DNA of 64,000 nt from Streptococcus parasanguinis (lineage in GTDB: Bacteria > Bacillota > Bacilli > Lactobacillales > Streptococcaceae), in contig CAJJKY010000008.1 in assembly GCA_905188195.1 (NCBI GenBank), positions 1 to 64,000 of the forward strand. The letters run 5' to 3'. Within the stretch, counting starts at the first letter, position 1, and each line of letters starts with the position of its first letter. The notes beneath the pieces are model-generated. The model was given only the letters and a program-made list of their open reading frames with translations, was not told where the DNA came from and searched no databases. The translations under genes were made by a program, and so were the position numbers. Of the stretch, positions 1 to 10,164 are shown one piece after another.

Positions 1-55
1 GTGGGACGACGAAATCGAATTCTAACGAATTACCGATTTCTGTCCCACTCTCTTG
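1..55 (-). repeat. partial copy of the ~185-bp dispersed repeat
   Basis: These bases are the reverse complement of the first third of the repeats at 49411-49595 and 51815-51998, including the GTGGGAC/GTCCCAC stem and the internal GAAATCG/CGATTTC arms. The copy is cut by the window edge and lies just past the stop of the first gene, so it probably also works as that operon's terminator region. Confidence 0.85.
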
Positions 56-58
56 TAT

Positions 59-748
59 TTAATCAACCTTTTCTACCTTATGCAATTGGCCGTGTTTTAA
101 TTCATAAATGGTATCCACATAGGTCAGGATGGAGCGGTCATGGGTGACCATGATGGCGCTCTTGTTTTTAGATTTGACTTCTTTCTGGATCAACTGGGCG
201 ATTTCTTGCCCTCGATCTGGGTCTAGGCTAGCTGTTGGTTCATCGGCTAAAATAACCTGTGGATTTCCGATGAAGGCCCGAGCAATGGCTGCCCGTTGTT
301 TTTGTCCACCGGACATCTGATTCGGATATTGGTGGTAACAAGCTTCGATGCCCAGATCTGCCAACAAGGCTTTGACCTCCTCTTGGCGTTTTTTCTTGTC
401 CTTTTCCCCTTTTAATTTGGCCACCAGTTCTAACTGGTCACCGATTTTCATATAGGAGAGGAGCTGGTGATCCTGAAAGATAAAGCCGAGTAATTCCAGC
501 CGTTTTTGCGTCCACTGGCCTTGGTTGAGTCCAGTCAAGTCTTGGCCAGCGATGCGAATCCGCCCCTCATCTGCTGACAAAAGCAAGCCAGCGATGGCTA
601 AAAGCGTGGACTTACCAGATCCTGAAGGACCCAAGATGGCGACAAATTCGTTGGGTTCGACGCTTAAATTAAGCTGGTTGAGGACATGGTGCATTTGGCT
701 GCCATCGGCGTAGGATTTTCTGATATTTTCTAATTCGATAATGGCCAT
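59..748 (-). CDS. ABC transporter ATP-binding protein (LolD/MacB type)
   Basis: ATPase of an ABC exporter that pairs with the FtsX-type permease encoded just upstream. About 229 residues, the usual size. Visible motifs are Walker A GPSGSGKST, the signature MSGGQKQR, Walker B VILADEPTASLD and the H-loop in MVTHD. I start at 748 (MAIIELEN) because a GGAG ribosome site lies about 7 nt upstream; an in-frame ATG at 769 has no such support. The ribosome site overlaps the end of the permease gene, so the two are translationally coupled. Substrate unknown; this subfamily exports lipids, peptides or antimicrobials. Confidence 0.9.
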   Translation of the reverse strand: MAIIELENIRKSYADGSQMHHVLNQLNLSVEPNEFVAILGPSGSGKSTLLAIAGLLLSADEGRIRIAGQDLTGLNQGQWTQKRLELLGFIFQDHQLLSYMKIGDQLELVAKLKGEKDKKKRQEEVKALLADLGIEACYHQYPNQMSGGQKQRAAIARAFIGNPQVILADEPTASLDPDRGQEIAQLIQKEVKSKNKSAIMVTHDRSILTYVDTIYELKHGQLHKVEKVD

Positions 749-749
749 C

Positions 750-1853
750 TTATTCTCCATTTCCACCAATGACTTCGATTGGATCTACTTTTTTGATTTT
801 GACAAGGGACAAGGCACCACACAAAATAGAGGTCAGGATAAAGCTAACCGAGATGGTGAGGTTGTCCTTCAGGGTCATAAAGGAAGGGACGTTATTGGGT
901 AAAAATGGCGCCATCATAGTTGCCAGGCCAAGCCCCAGTAGCACTCCGATGAGGGAGATAATGGTGAGCTGGGATAGTTGGACATAGGTAATCTGGCTCA
1001 TGGACATGCCAATAGCCTTCAAGACGCCGAACTGTTTCAACTTCTGCAGGGTGAGGATATAGAAGAAGACCCCAAGGATAGCAGAAGAAGCGAGTAAGAG
1101 CACCCACGTAATCATCCGTAGCGTCAGGTTTTGAGCCTTGTAGCCAGGGATTTTATCGATCACTTGCTTCTTATCCGCCACCATCAAGTTGCTGGCTAGA
1201 TCGCTAGAAGGGATGCTTTTCTTGGTCACAAGGGTTTGGGCTTGCCATTGATAGCTTGGATCTGTTTTTTGCCGCATACCTGTGTAGGTATCCGAGCTGA
1301 TAAAGCCAATCTCGCTGTAGCCGTATTTGGCATTTTTCGCGAAGGCCACGACCTTAAGTTTTTGCTTAGAGGTTTTATCGATCACGTGATCGCCGACTTG
1401 GATCCCTTCATCCTCTTTGAAAGAACTGTCCAAAATGACCTCGTTTTTCTTTAAGTCGGAGATCTTGAGGTCTGTATCTTCCATGATTGGATTGAGGATC
1501 TCTTTTTCATTGTGATCGGTTGCGAAGTAGGTGATATCCAGAGTGTTGGAATCCTCTGTTTTTGAGACGGTTGCTCGCTGGATGGACAAGCCCGAATAGT
1601 CCATCCCCTCTATCTTTTGGACCTCATCTAAATCCTTCGCCGTAATAGTTGAAAAGGGGATAATCCCTTCTGAATCCGTCGAAAGGATGTAGTGCAGCGA
1701 CCCATAGTTATCGATTTGGGCCGATACCGACCGCCCCAGTCCATTTGTCAGACCGGACAAGAACACCACCATAAACATGAGAATGGTAATGAGGAGTTCA
1801 ATCAGGATAAACTTCTTGGGCTGGTATTTAATTTCATTCCATGCGATTTTCAT
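750..1853 (-). CDS. FtsX/MacB-type ABC transporter permease
   Basis: About 367 residues: an N-terminal membrane segment near residues 16-36, a long extracellular domain, then three hydrophobic segments in the C-terminal third. This is the classic MacB-like topology. The start at 1853 (MKIAWNEIKY) is preceded by AAGGAGAAGGAAT; an in-frame ATG 72 bp further up has no ribosome site. It is the first gene of a two-gene operon with the ATPase and ends 2 nt before that gene's start. Substrate cannot be told from sequence. Confidence 0.87.
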   Translation of the reverse strand: MKIAWNEIKYQPKKFILIELLITILMFMVVFLSGLTNGLGRSVSAQIDNYGSLHYILSTDSEGIIPFSTITAKDLDEVQKIEGMDYSGLSIQRATVSKTEDSNTLDITYFATDHNEKEILNPIMEDTDLKISDLKKNEVILDSSFKEDEGIQVGDHVIDKTSKQKLKVVAFAKNAKYGYSEIGFISSDTYTGMRQKTDPSYQWQAQTLVTKKSIPSSDLASNLMVADKKQVIDKIPGYKAQNLTLRMITWVLLLASSAILGVFFYILTLQKLKQFGVLKAIGMSMSQITYVQLSQLTIISLIGVLLGLGLATMMAPFLPNNVPSFMTLKDNLTISVSFILTSILCGALSLVKIKKVDPIEVIGGNGE

Positions 1854-1875
1854 ATTCCTTCTCCTTTTAGCACGG

Positions 1876-1922
1876 AGGTGCTCGAGTAGCTCGGCACCTA
1901 AACATACTCTACTATCATACCA
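1876..1922 (-). promoter_or_regulatory. extended -10 promoter and short leader hairpin of the ABC operon
   Basis: Read on the minus strand there is TGTGGTATGAT (hexamer at 1914-1919), an extended -10 box. The leader then holds GGTGC-GAG/CTC-GCACC (about 1878-1899), which could compete with a second AGCAC/GTGCT pairing next to the ribosome site. No good -35 was seen. Confidence 0.4.
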
Positions 1923-1925
1923 CAA

Positions 1926-2511
1926 GTGGGGGGATAATAGGAGGCTGGTGTTTGGTAAAGTATGAAGGTATCGGATTTGTTTACTGTGTTCAATTTGTTT
2001 CTCAATTATTAATTGTTAATGAATACAAAAATAAATCTGCTATAGACAAGAAAAAAAGCCTTGATTTCAAGGCTTTTCCTGTTGATTTAGATGCCCCCTG
2101 CATGGATTTGGAAAGAACTTTCATATTGAGAGTAATTAAAAATGTTGAAATTTAATTGAATTTCGGAAGGCGCTTTTAGGTATTTTCAATATCATGATTA
2201 AAAAGTAGGGCAAAAAACATACTGAATTGAACTGTTTAGTAGCTTAAATATATCATGGCGCTATCTAAAAAGTTAATTTTATAGAGTTTGTTGGAATAGT
2301 TACTGAGTTTTTTGTTTAATATTCAAACTTTATTATTATATCATGAAAATAATTAGAAAAACAGACTTGTATTATTTTGAAATTTGTATATGATTAAGGT
2401 GTAAGAACTAGAAAATAGCCTGTTAGAAAGGGTAATGAAAGAATTAATCAGGCTATATAAAATTGGGGATTGGTATTTAATGTTGTCAACCAAGAAAGGA
2501 AAAGATAAAAA
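1926..2511. other. AT-rich intergenic stretch, no convincing gene
   Basis: 586 bp between the divergent ABC operon and a small membrane protein. Apart from the hairpin at 2054-2077 I see no coding sequence with a ribosome site. A 67-codon open frame at 1952-2155 runs through the terminator and is not credible. Confidence 0.6.
2054..2077. terminator. intrinsic terminator hairpin
   Basis: AAAAGCCTTG/CAAGGCTTTT with an ATTT loop. A T-run follows on the plus strand and a longer one on the minus strand, so it can work in both directions. Confidence 0.7.
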
Positions 2512-2745
2512 ATGCAAATACATAAAAAAATTTTTATAGTAGCGCTGGTTTTATCCATTTGTATCTCACTTTATTTTCTTATCAATCCGTCTAATATTCT
2601 CACCTTTCCGATTTTTGTGAGTGAATTTGATGACACCACATTTAAATATTACATGTTTGTGAAGATTGGAATTGTATTATTATTAATCAAATTCTTACTG
2701 GATATATGCTTAGAGTATATCAAGAATTGGTTTAAAAAGTTTTGA
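2512..2745 (+). CDS. small two-helix membrane protein, unknown
   Basis: 77 residues preceded by AAGAAAGGAAAAG. Two hydrophobic stretches (about residues 7-25 and 49-66) flank a short acidic extracellular loop, with a basic C-terminus ending NWFKKF. I do not recognise the family. It stands alone between two terminators. It could be an immunity-like or stress peptide, but nothing in the context shows this. Confidence 0.55.
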   Translation: MQIHKKIFIVALVLSICISLYFLINPSNILTFPIFVSEFDDTTFKYYMFVKIGIVLLLIKFLLDICLEYIKNWFKKF

Positions 2746-2760
2746 TATTTCTTTACACAA

Positions 2761-2798
2761 AAGAGTCTGAGACAGCGTTTTGTCCCAGACTCTTTTTT
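2761..2798. terminator. bidirectional terminator between the small membrane protein and birA
   Basis: AAGAGTCTG-(a)GAC/GTC-(c)-CAGACTCTT followed by TTTT. It serves convergent genes from both sides. Confidence 0.85.
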
Positions 2799-2815
2799 GA
2801 GTTGTGAGCTCTGTT

Positions 2816-3757
2816 TTATAGATTCCACTGCTTGAGGGAGACTTCGCCGCTATTGAGCCAGATTTCTTCTTGATTGTCTAATTGGACCAAGAGTTGGCCG
2901 GTATCAGAGATGTCTTTGGCGAGGCCTTGATAGGTCTGTTGGTTCTGCCCAAAAGTGACAGTTCGTCCCAGGACCAGGGAGCGCTCTTTGTAGAGGTAGA
3001 CCAGTTCATCGACATCTGTTTGGAAGAATTCCTTCCAGATCTCACTGATGAGGTCATTGCGGGTGATGGGACAAGGCCCTTCAAATAAGGAACCTGCCTT
3101 ACTTTCTAGCTCTTCTGGGAAAGTAGGAATGGCTAAATTGAGACCGACTCCGATAATGACATCCGTGACGAGACCAGTCTCAATCGAGGTAATAGCTTCG
3201 GTGAGGATTCCCCCAATTTTTTTATGGCGGTAGTAAATATCGTTGACCCACTTGATATCGATATCGATCAGGGTCAGGTTTTTAATAGCCTTGAAGATGG
3301 CTCCAGCGACCATGAGGGTATAAGGGGGGAGCTCCGCAGGGGGCAGTTGAGGTTTGAGGTGAAGGGACATATAGATGCCTCCTTGATCGGGGCAGTAGTA
3401 GTCACGACCAAAGCGGCCCTTTCCTGCAGATTGCGAATTGGCCAGGTAGAGCGCCTTGCCTTCTTGATGGCTTTCTATGCCTAATTTTGCATCCAATTGG
3501 GTGGAACCACAGTCTTCATTCAAGGACACGGTCAACTGGGTATTTTTTGCGATGACCTCAGGAAGCAGAATATCGCCTGAGACCAGTTTGTAGCCCTTCT
3601 TTTTTAGGGATTCGATGACGACCCCATCTTTTTCTAGACGTTGGATGGCCTTCCAGATAGAGGTGCGGGAAACACCTAGTTCTTGCGCCAGCTGCTCCCC
3701 GTTGACATAATCATCTGCCTGAGAAAGGGTTTGAAAGAGGATTTCGTGTGTTTTCAT
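2816..3757 (-). CDS. BirA, biotin-protein ligase / transcriptional repressor
   Basis: 313 residues, the size of bifunctional BirA. An N-terminal winged HTH (residues ~5-60, with GVSRTSIWKAIQRLE) precedes the ligase domain with the biotin/ATP loop GKGRFGRDY, WVNDIYY and KIGGILTE. It attaches biotin to carboxylase carrier proteins using ATP, and bifunctional forms also repress biotin genes. It lies 8 bp after the GalR-type gene and is probably co-transcribed with it. A BirA-like gene next to the raffinose regulator is also known in pneumococcus (rafS), so the neighbourhood is ancestral. Confidence 0.93.
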   Translation of the reverse strand: MKTHEILFQTLSQADDYVNGEQLAQELGVSRTSIWKAIQRLEKDGVVIESLKKKGYKLVSGDILLPEVIAKNTQLTVSLNEDCGSTQLDAKLGIESHQEGKALYLANSQSAGKGRFGRDYYCPDQGGIYMSLHLKPQLPPAELPPYTLMVAGAIFKAIKNLTLIDIDIKWVNDIYYRHKKIGGILTEAITSIETGLVTDVIIGVGLNLAIPTFPEELESKAGSLFEGPCPITRNDLISEIWKEFFQTDVDELVYLYKERSLVLGRTVTFGQNQQTYQGLAKDISDTGQLLVQLDNQEEIWLNSGEVSLKQWNL

Positions 3758-3765
3758 AAGACCTC

Positions 3766-4776
<1,011 letters not shown>

Positions 4777-4801
4777 TCATCCTTTATTGATTTCTACTTC
4801 C

Positions 4802-4845
4802 AGTATACTCTAAAAACTAGTAAAAAGAAATAAAATTTTACTAAA
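4802..4845 (-). promoter_or_regulatory. promoter of the galR-type gene with candidate autoregulatory operator
   Basis: On the minus strand a TATACT -10 box sits at 4802-4807. Upstream are half-sites CTAGTAAA (near 4817-4824) and TTTACTAAA (4837-4845), the same half-sites as in the palindrome before galK. The site covers the -35 region, as expected for a repressor, and runs into the end of msmR. Confidence 0.5.
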
Positions 4846-5674
4846 ATTTATGTTTGCTACGATATTGGCTAGGAGTCAGTTGGCTATAGGCCTTAAAAGC
4901 CTTTGAAAAATAGAGGGGATCCGAAAAGCCCACTGAGTAAGCCACAATCTTAATGCTTTCGTCCGTGTTGGTCAGTAACTGTTGGGCACGCTGCATGCGG
5001 ACCGAGTACAAGAATTCCTTGGGAGAGATCTGGTGAAACTCCTTAAAGACAGTTGTCAGGTAAGACCGATGGACATTGAGGTCATCAGCGATCTCTTGAA
5101 TACTCAAGTGTTCTTTACCGTAATGCGTCTCAATCACATGCTTACAGGTCAGGTAGAGTTGATAGGTTGGAGAGAGATAGCTCTTTTGTACGTTGGGTGC
5201 TACTTCCCCAATGAGATAAAGCAGTTCATAGATCTGCGAGAGAAGGTGGAGTTGGTAATGTGAAGTCATTTTTGAAGCCTCTGCTTTGTGGACGAGTTGT
5301 TCCATAAACTGGCCGATCAGTTCGGTTTCCACCTCTGTTTTCTTTAGAAAACCATTTTCATGCAAGGTAGAAAAACGCATGAAATCACTCACCTTGGTGC
5401 CACTGATGCCAATCCAGTAGTAGGACCAAGGTTCTTCGGCATCGGCCTTGTAGTAGGTCACCTTATTTTTGGGGAGAAGAAAGAGATCCCCTGCTTCTAG
5501 GTGGATTTCTTTCTTATTGAAGTGTAAGACACCTTTTCCCTTGGTGATATAATGCAGAACAAAATTATCTCGAACGCTAGGGCCAAATTCATAGTTTTTG
5601 GGGCAATCTTCGTAGCCATAAAAATCAAGGGCTAGGTCAATGGTATCGGTTTGGTATTCAGAAAAGACTAACAT
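4841..5674 (-). CDS. MsmR/RafR, AraC-family activator of the alpha-galactoside operon
   Basis: 277 residues. The N-terminal half is a cupin-like sugar-sensing domain and the C-terminal ~100 residues hold two AraC helix-turn-helix motifs (IQEIADDLNVHRSYLTTVF and the conserved PxxYR end). A GGAGG ribosome site precedes the start. Divergent from aga with about 160 bp between, the arrangement of msmR in S. mutans and rafR in S. pneumoniae, where it activates the operon in response to raffinose/melibiose. Confidence 0.9.
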   Translation of the reverse strand: MLVFSEYQTDTIDLALDFYGYEDCPKNYEFGPSVRDNFVLHYITKGKGVLHFNKKEIHLEAGDLFLLPKNKVTYYKADAEEPWSYYWIGISGTKVSDFMRFSTLHENGFLKKTEVETELIGQFMEQLVHKAEASKMTSHYQLHLLSQIYELLYLIGEVAPNVQKSYLSPTYQLYLTCKHVIETHYGKEHLSIQEIADDLNVHRSYLTTVFKEFHQISPKEFLYSVRMQRAQQLLTNTDESIKIVAYSVGFSDPLYFSKAFKAYSQLTPSQYRSKHKF

Positions 5675-5728
5675 CGGTAAACCTCCTACCTAACATTTTA
5701 CCATATATGTCCAACAAAATTCTATTTT

Positions 5729-5742
5729 CGAAAGCGTTTACA
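5729..5742 (+). promoter_or_regulatory. CRE box (CcpA site) in the msmR-aga intergenic region
   Basis: CGAAAGCGTTTACA matches the catabolite-responsive element. It lies between the divergent genes and its TTTACA half can double as a -35 for aga. Predicts glucose repression of the operon. Confidence 0.75.
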
Positions 5743-5778
5743 TCAAGTAAAATAAAGACATGCTAAAAAAGAAAGTTA

Positions 5779-5823
5779 TTGGAACTGAATTTAAAAATAC
5801 ATAGTGATATTTTTCGGTTCCAA
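5779..5823 (+). promoter_or_regulatory. inverted repeat abutting the aga ribosome site
   Basis: TTGGAACTGAA (5779-5789) can pair with TTCGGTTCCAA (5813-5823): 11 bp with one G-U, closing a 23-nt loop. The 3' arm ends 1 nt before the GGAGG of aga, so the stem could modulate ribosome access or be an operator. Confidence 0.45.
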
Positions 5824-5834
5824 TGGAGGAAGAT

Positions 5835-7997
5835 ATGGCAATTCGTATTGAACAGAATTTGTTCTATGTAGAAAGTAAGGGACTGAGCCTGATCCTTGAA
5901 AATCGAGATGGCTACCTGATGCTTAAGCATCTGGGACGTCCGATCCCGTCTTATCATTTTTTCAATACGGTGCATGAGAAGGATCATGCTTTCTCTGGAA
6001 ATCCAACACCTGACAATCGAACCTTCAGCTTGGATACCCAGCGTCAGATCCTAGGACAGCACGGGCTTGGAGATTTCCGAAAGCCGTCTATTCAAATCCA
6101 GCACGGCGCCACAGAGGTGACGGATTTCCTCTATGTCGGAGCCAATATCTACTCTGGCAGTGTCGAGGCAACTGGTCTTCCCAATCCACATACAGTAGAT
6201 AGTGCTGAAACCTTGGCCTTGGTCTTTGAAGATGATCAAGCGGCCCTGCGTTTGACCCTCTATTACACGGCTTACGAGGATCGAGCAACCATCACTAGCT
6301 TTTCAAAGATTGAAAACTGCAGTGATGAAACCGTCGTGATCCACAAGGCCTTCAGTGTGTTGGCCGATGTCCCAGCAGGTGACTACGATGTCATCACCCT
6401 TCAAGGGGCCTATGCGAGAGAAAAAACAGTCCGCCGGCAACAAGTGGAGCAAGGAATCTTCTCCATCAACTCTAACCGTGGTGCTTCTGGACATGCCCAG
6501 ACCCCAGCTCTTATCCTTGCTGACCATGAAGTGACCGAAGATGCCGGTTCAGCCCTTGCCTTCCAACTGCTCTACAGTGGGAATTTTGAAGGATTTGTTC
6601 AAAAGAATCAACTCAATGAAGTTCGGGTTGGATTGGGAATCAATCCAGAAAACTTTTCCTGGGAGTTAGCGCCAAATCAGAGCTTTGATACGCCGGTGGC
6701 CATGATTAGCTATTCACATGAGGGATTGACCGGTCTCAGTCAAGAGAGCCAAGCATTTGTCCAAGACCATATCATTCCTAGCCCCTTTGCCCATAAAGAA
6801 CGTCCAATTCTGATCAACAACTGGGAAGCCACCTACTTTGATTTCAAGAAAGAAAAATTATTGGAGCTGGCAGACGAGTCTCAAAAAGTGGGAATCGAGC
6901 TCTTTGTTCTTGATGATGGCTGGTTTGGCAATCGCTATGATGACAATCGGGCCCTCGGTGACTGGACTGTCAATGAAGAAAAATTAGGAGGCACTCTAGC
7001 AGAATTGATTCAAGGTATCCACGACAAGGGGCTTCAATTTGGACTTTGGGTGGAGCCAGAAATGATTTCTGTTGATAGCGACCTCTATCGGGCTCATCCG
7101 GACTGGGCTATTCAAGTCCCAGGCTATGAACACACCTATTCACGGAATCAACTGGTGCTTGATTTCTCCAATAAAGAAGTAGTGGCTTATATCAAGCAGG
7201 TCTTGGATGACTTACTTGGAAATCATGAGATCGACTATATCAAATGGGACATGAACCGCAATATCACTAAGCTTGGGAATGGGCAAACATACCTTGAAAC
7301 CAAGATGCAATCCCATGCTTATATCTTGGGTCTCTATGAAGTGGTTTCTTACTTGACAGAGAAGTACCAGAACATCCTCTTTGAGTCTTGTTCCGGTGGT
7401 GGTGGCCGCAATGACCTCGGTATGATGCGTTACTTCCCTCAGGTATGGGCAAGCGACAATACGGATGCCATTGCCAGACTTCCAATCCAGTACGGTTCTA
7501 GCTACCTCTATCCTACCATTTCTATGGGGGCTCACGTATCAGCTGTTCCAAATCACCAGATGGGACGGATGACACCACTTGAAACGCGAGGTCATGTAGC
7601 TATGATGGGAAATCTGGGCTATGAATTGGATCTAACCAGTCTTCCGCAAGAAGAGTTGGATAGGATTGCAGCTCAAGTCGCTCATTACAAAACGATTCGA
7701 CTACTTGTTCAGTTCGGAAAACACTACCGCTTGATCAATCCAAGCCAAGGTAGCAATCAAGCAGCCGTCCAGTTCACTTATCAAGACCGCACGGTTGTAA
7801 CCTATGTACGGGTCTTATCAACGGTTGAGGAGATCGAGCCGACCCTGAAACTCAAAGGGTTGGAAGAAGATGCGCTCTATCGCTTAGAAGGGACGGATCA
7901 AGTCTATTCAGGAGCCGAGCTCATGTATGCTGGCTTAACCGTCATTCTTCCTCAGGGAGATTTCCTCAGCAAACAATATGTTTTTGTCAAAAAATAA
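5835..7997 (+). CDS. alpha-galactosidase, GH36
   Basis: 720 residues; hydrolyses terminal alpha-1,6-galactose from melibiose, raffinose and stachyose in the cytoplasm. GH36 marks are [11 protein letters not shown], the nucleophile D472 in KWDMNR, acid/base D541 in ASDNTDA, and SCSGGGGR. I start at 5835 (MAIRIEQN) because GGAGG lies 5 nt upstream; an ATG at 5823 overlaps that ribosome site. First gene of aga-msmEFG-gtfA, controlled by MsmR (activator) and probably CcpA. The galactose goes to galKTE downstream. Confidence 0.95.
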   Translation: MAIRIEQNLFYVESKGLSLILENRDGYLMLKHLGRPIPSYHFFNTVHEKDHAFSGNPTPDNRTFSLDTQRQILGQHGLGDFRKPSIQIQHGATEVTDFLYVGANIYSGSVEATGLPNPHTVDSAETLALVFEDDQAALRLTLYYTAYEDRATITSFSKIENCSDETVVIHKAFSVLADVPAGDYDVITLQGAYAREKTVRRQQVEQGIFSINSNRGASGHAQTPALILADHEVTEDAGSALAFQLLYSGNFEGFVQKNQLNEVRVGLGINPENFSWELAPNQSFDTPVAMISYSHEGLTGLSQESQAFVQDHIIPSPFAHKERPILINNWEATYFDFKKEKLLELADESQKVGIELFVLDDGWFGNRYDDNRALGDWTVNEEKLGGTLAELIQGIHDKGLQFGLWVEPEMISVDSDLYRAHPDWAIQVPGYEHTYSRNQLVLDFSNKEVVAYIKQVLDDLLGNHEIDYIKWDMNRNITKLGNGQTYLETKMQSHAYILGLYEVVSYLTEKYQNILFESCSGGGGRNDLGMMRYFPQVWASDNTDAIARLPIQYGSSYLYPTISMGAHVSAVPNHQMGRMTPLETRGHVAMMGNLGYELDLTSLPQEELDRIAAQVAHYKTIRLLVQFGKHYRLINPSQGSNQAAVQFTYQDRTVVTYVRVLSTVEEIEPTLKLKGLEEDALYRLEGTDQVYSGAELMYAGLTVILPQGDFLSKQYVFVKK

Positions 7998-8011
7998 AAG
8001 GAGACAGCCAA

Positions 8012-9271
8012 ATGAAATGGTATAAAAAAATCGGACTTCTTGCGACTACAGGCCTAGCCTTGTTTGGGCTTGGCGCTTGCTCCAACGATGGAAAATCTGC
8101 GGATGGCACAGTGACTATCGAGTATTTCAACCAGAAAAAAGAAATGACCAAAACCTTGGAAGAAATCGCGCGTGATTTTGAAAAGGAAAATCCAAAGGTC
8201 AAGGTCAAAGTTGTCAATGTACCAAACGCTGGTGAGGTGTTGAAGACACGTGTTCTCGCAGGAGATGTGCCAGATGTAGTCAATATTTACCCACAGTCCA
8301 TCGAATTGCAAGAATGGGCGAAAGCGGGTGTCTTCGAAGATTTAAGCAATAAAGACTATCTGAAACGTGTGAAAAACGGCTACGCTGAAAAATATGCTGT
8401 CAACGGAAAAGTCTACAACGTTCCTTTCACAGCCAATGCTTACGGAATCTACTACAACAAAGATAAATTCGAAGAATTGGGCTTGAAGGTTCCTGAAACT
8501 TGGGATGAATTTGAACAGTTAGTCAAAGACATCGTTGCCAAAGGACAAACACCATTTGGAATTGCAGGTGCAGATGCTTGGACGCTCAATGGGTATAATC
8601 AATTAGCCTTTGCGACAGCAGCAGGTGGCGGAAAAGAAGCCAACCAATACCTTCGTTATTCTCAGCCAAATTCCATTAAATTGTCTGATCCGATTATGAA
8701 GGATGACATCAAGGTCATGGATATCCTTCGCATTAAAGGTTCTAAGCAAAAGAACTGGGAAGGCGCTGGCTATACAGATGTTATTGGTGCCTTCGCGCGT
8801 GGAGATGTCCTCATGACACCAAATGGGTCTTGGGCCATTACCGCTATCAATGAACAAAAACCGAAATTTAAGATTGGGACCTTCATGATTCCAGGAAAAG
8901 AAAAAGGACAAAGCTTAACCGTTGGTGCGGGAGACTTGGCATGGTCTATCTCAGCCACTACCAAACATCCAAAAGAAGCCAATGCCTTTGTGGAATACAT
9001 GACCCGTCCAGAAGTCATGCAAAAGTACTATGATGTGGACGGATCGCCAACAGCGATCGAAGGGGTCAAACAAGCAGGAGAGGATTCACCGCTTGCTGGG
9101 ATGACCAAATATGCCTTTACGGATCGTCACTTGGTGTGGTTGCAACAATACTGGACCAGTGAAGCAGACTTCCATACCTTGACGATGAACTATGTCTTGA
9201 CAGGTGATAAACAAGGAATGGTCAATGATTTGAATGCCTTCTTTAACCCGATGAAAGCGGATGTGGATTAG
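8012..9271 (+). CDS. sugar-binding lipoprotein of the msm/raf ABC importer
   Basis: 419 residues, family 1 extracellular solute-binding protein. The signal peptide ends in lipobox LGAC (Cys near residue 24). AAGGAG precedes the start, 14 bp after aga. It captures raffinose, melibiose or related oligosaccharides for MsmF/MsmG. The last codons come within 14 bp of msmF, consistent with one transcript. Confidence 0.93.
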   Translation: MKWYKKIGLLATTGLALFGLGACSNDGKSADGTVTIEYFNQKKEMTKTLEEIARDFEKENPKVKVKVVNVPNAGEVLKTRVLAGDVPDVVNIYPQSIELQEWAKAGVFEDLSNKDYLKRVKNGYAEKYAVNGKVYNVPFTANAYGIYYNKDKFEELGLKVPETWDEFEQLVKDIVAKGQTPFGIAGADAWTLNGYNQLAFATAAGGGKEANQYLRYSQPNSIKLSDPIMKDDIKVMDILRIKGSKQKNWEGAGYTDVIGAFARGDVLMTPNGSWAITAINEQKPKFKIGTFMIPGKEKGQSLTVGAGDLAWSISATTKHPKEANAFVEYMTRPEVMQKYYDVDGSPTAIEGVKQAGEDSPLAGMTKYAFTDRHLVWLQQYWTSEADFHTLTMNYVLTGDKQGMVNDLNAFFNPMKADVD

Positions 9272-9284
9272 GAGTAGAGAGACG

Positions 9285-10151
9285 ATGAAAAAAGTATTAC
9301 AAAAATATTGGGCATGGGCTTTTGTGGTCATTCCCCTCTTATTACAAGCAATTTTCTTCTATGTGCCAATGTTCCAAGGAGCCTTTTACAGTTTTACCAA
9401 CTGGACAGGTTTGACCTATAACTACAAGTTTGTCGGCTTGAACAACTTTAAGCTCCTCTTTATGGATCCAAAATTCATGAATGCTATTGGCTTTACTGCG
9501 ATCATCACGATTGCCATGGTAGTTGGTGAGATTGCCCTTGGGATCTTTATTGCGCGTGTCTTGAACTCAAAGATCAAAGGCCAAACCTTCTTCCGTGCTT
9601 GGTTCTTCTTCCCAGCTGTTTTGTCTGGTTTAACAGTGGCGTTGATCTTCAAACAAGTCTTCAACTATGGTCTACCAGCGATTGGGAATGCCCTTCATAT
9701 CGAGTTTCTCCAAACCAGTCTTTTAGGGACTAAGTGGGGAGCAATCTTTGCGGCTGTCTTTGTCCTTCTTTGGCAAGGGGTGGCCATGCCCATCATTATC
9801 TTCCTAGCTGGTCTGCAATCTATCCCATCTGAAATTACAGAAGCAGCAAGAATTGATGGTGCGACTAGCAAGCAAGTCTTCTGGAATGTTGAATTGCCTT
9901 ACTTGCTACCAAGTGTCTCTATGGTCTTTATCCTAGCCCTAAAAGGTGGGCTTACCGCCTTTGACCAAGTCTTTGCCATGACTGGTGGTGGTCCAAACAA
10001 TGCCACAACCTCACTTGGACTCTTGGTTTATAACTATGCCTTTAAAAATAACCAATTCGGTTATGCCAATGCCATTGCCGTAATCTTGTTCTTCTTGATT
10101 GTAGTGATTTCGATCATCCAATTGAGAGTATCTAAGAAATTTGAAATTTAA
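9285..10151 (+). CDS. MsmF-type sugar ABC permease
   Basis: 288 residues with six membrane segments and the EAA loop for ATPase contact (EAARIDGATSKQVFWNVELP). Start at 9285 (MKKVLQKY), 10 nt after a GGAG site; the open frame runs further back without support. Inner-membrane half of the msm/raf importer, pairing with MsmG. Confidence 0.93.
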   Translation: MKKVLQKYWAWAFVVIPLLLQAIFFYVPMFQGAFYSFTNWTGLTYNYKFVGLNNFKLLFMDPKFMNAIGFTAIITIAMVVGEIALGIFIARVLNSKIKGQTFFRAWFFFPAVLSGLTVALIFKQVFNYGLPAIGNALHIEFLQTSLLGTKWGAIFAAVFVLLWQGVAMPIIIFLAGLQSIPSEITEAARIDGATSKQVFWNVELPYLLPSVSMVFILALKGGLTAFDQVFAMTGGGPNNATTSLGLLVYNYAFKNNQFGYANAIAVILFFLIVVISIIQLRVSKKFEI

Positions 10152-10164
10152 GAGGAGAAGCACG

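Noticed and set aside
1952..2155. 67-codon plus-strand open frame
   Set aside because: No ribosome site, runs straight through an intrinsic terminator hairpin, and the composition is not protein-like.
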